From contig CAZJRQ010000067.1 in assembly GCA_964548535.1 (NCBI GenBank), positions 1-5,973 on the forward strand: a stretch of DNA of 5,973 bases, in the 5' to 3' direction. This stretch comes from CAZJRQ01 sp964548535 (GTDB lineage: Bacteria > Bacillota > Clostridia > Oscillospirales > Ruminococcaceae). Positions 5,920-5,973 of this stretch are shown here, piece after piece. The position numbers were made by a program, and so were the translations under genes. The stretch's first letter is position 1. Every line of letters starts with the position of its first letter. The notes under the pieces were generated by a model that had not been told where the DNA came from, searched no databases, and worked only from the letters and a program-made list of their open reading frames with translations.

Positions 5920-5973
5920 TCCTAGCGCGGACGGCGCGATGCCCTCGCGGAAAGTTTACTGATAATTTTAACG
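5920..5973. other. GC-rich tail after ftsK, no gene assigned
   Basis: The 54 bases after the ftsK stop, together with its last few codons, are far richer in G and C than the rest of the window until about 5950, then AT-rich again. TCCTAG is repeated in tandem (5914-5919 and 5920-5925), which places a second in-frame TAG one codon after the first. A 5-bp perfect hairpin CGCGA/TCGCG (5935-5939 and 5945-5949, loop TGCCC) follows but has no U-tract directly after it. No ORF, tRNA or promoter is convincing here. Confidence 0.45.

Noticed and set aside
5926..5973. Start of another gene or a tRNA in the GC-rich tail
   Set aside because: No ribosome binding site, start codon with a lasting frame, or cloverleaf pairing could be found in the 48 bases available.
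1..5973. CRISPR array, insertion sequence, toxin-antitoxin pair, phage or defence genes
   Set aside because: There are no spaced repeats, transposase or integrase motifs, or terminal inverted repeats; all substantial open frames are accounted for by the genes listed.

Overview
The window is a low-GC (roughly 35-40% by eye), single-strand gene block from a Firmicutes-type genome, most likely a clostridial or ruminococcal anaerobe. The evidence is the strong AT bias and T-ending codons, AGGAGG-type ribosome binding sites, extended -10 promoters, and above all the pair tepA (ClpP-like protease) plus ylzJ-like small gene upstream of an FtsK/SpoIIIE translocase. That order is known from Bacillus subtilis (tepA-ylzJ-spoIIIE). 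The genus cannot be fixed from the sequence.

Layout, all on the plus strand: (1) a strong promoter and a 365-residue predicted lipoprotein with one WG-repeat-like stretch (108-1205), of unknown function; (2) a 177-base intergenic region with a perfect 10-bp inverted repeat and a strong extended -10 promoter; (3) a TepA-type ClpP-fold serine protease that starts at TTG (1383-2162); (4) directly abutting it, a 37-codon YlzJ-like gene (2163-2276) that looks internally shortened compared with the family; (5) uppP, undecaprenyl-diphosphate phosphatase (2369-3232); (6) a short spacer with a 10-bp hairpin; (7) a full-length FtsK/SpoIIIE DNA translocase (3298 or 3307 to 5919); (8) a 54-base tail whose base composition turns sharply GC-rich.

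The last four genes make sense as a cell-envelope, chromosome-segregation and possibly sporulation cluster: FtsK/SpoIIIE pumps DNA through the septum, UppP recycles the lipid carrier for wall synthesis, and the B. subtilis TepA homologue has been linked to spore outgrowth. Whether this organism sporulates cannot be seen here. The tepA promoter probably drives tepA-ylzJ and may read into uppP and ftsK. I find no strong separate promoter for the last two.

I see no CRISPR array, tRNA, rRNA, transposase, toxin-antitoxin pair or defence system. This is mostly ordinary housekeeping DNA. The points worth a second look are the shortened YlzJ gene, the TTG start with a decoy ATG, a residue swap in a normally conserved FtsK motif, and the abrupt GC-rich end.
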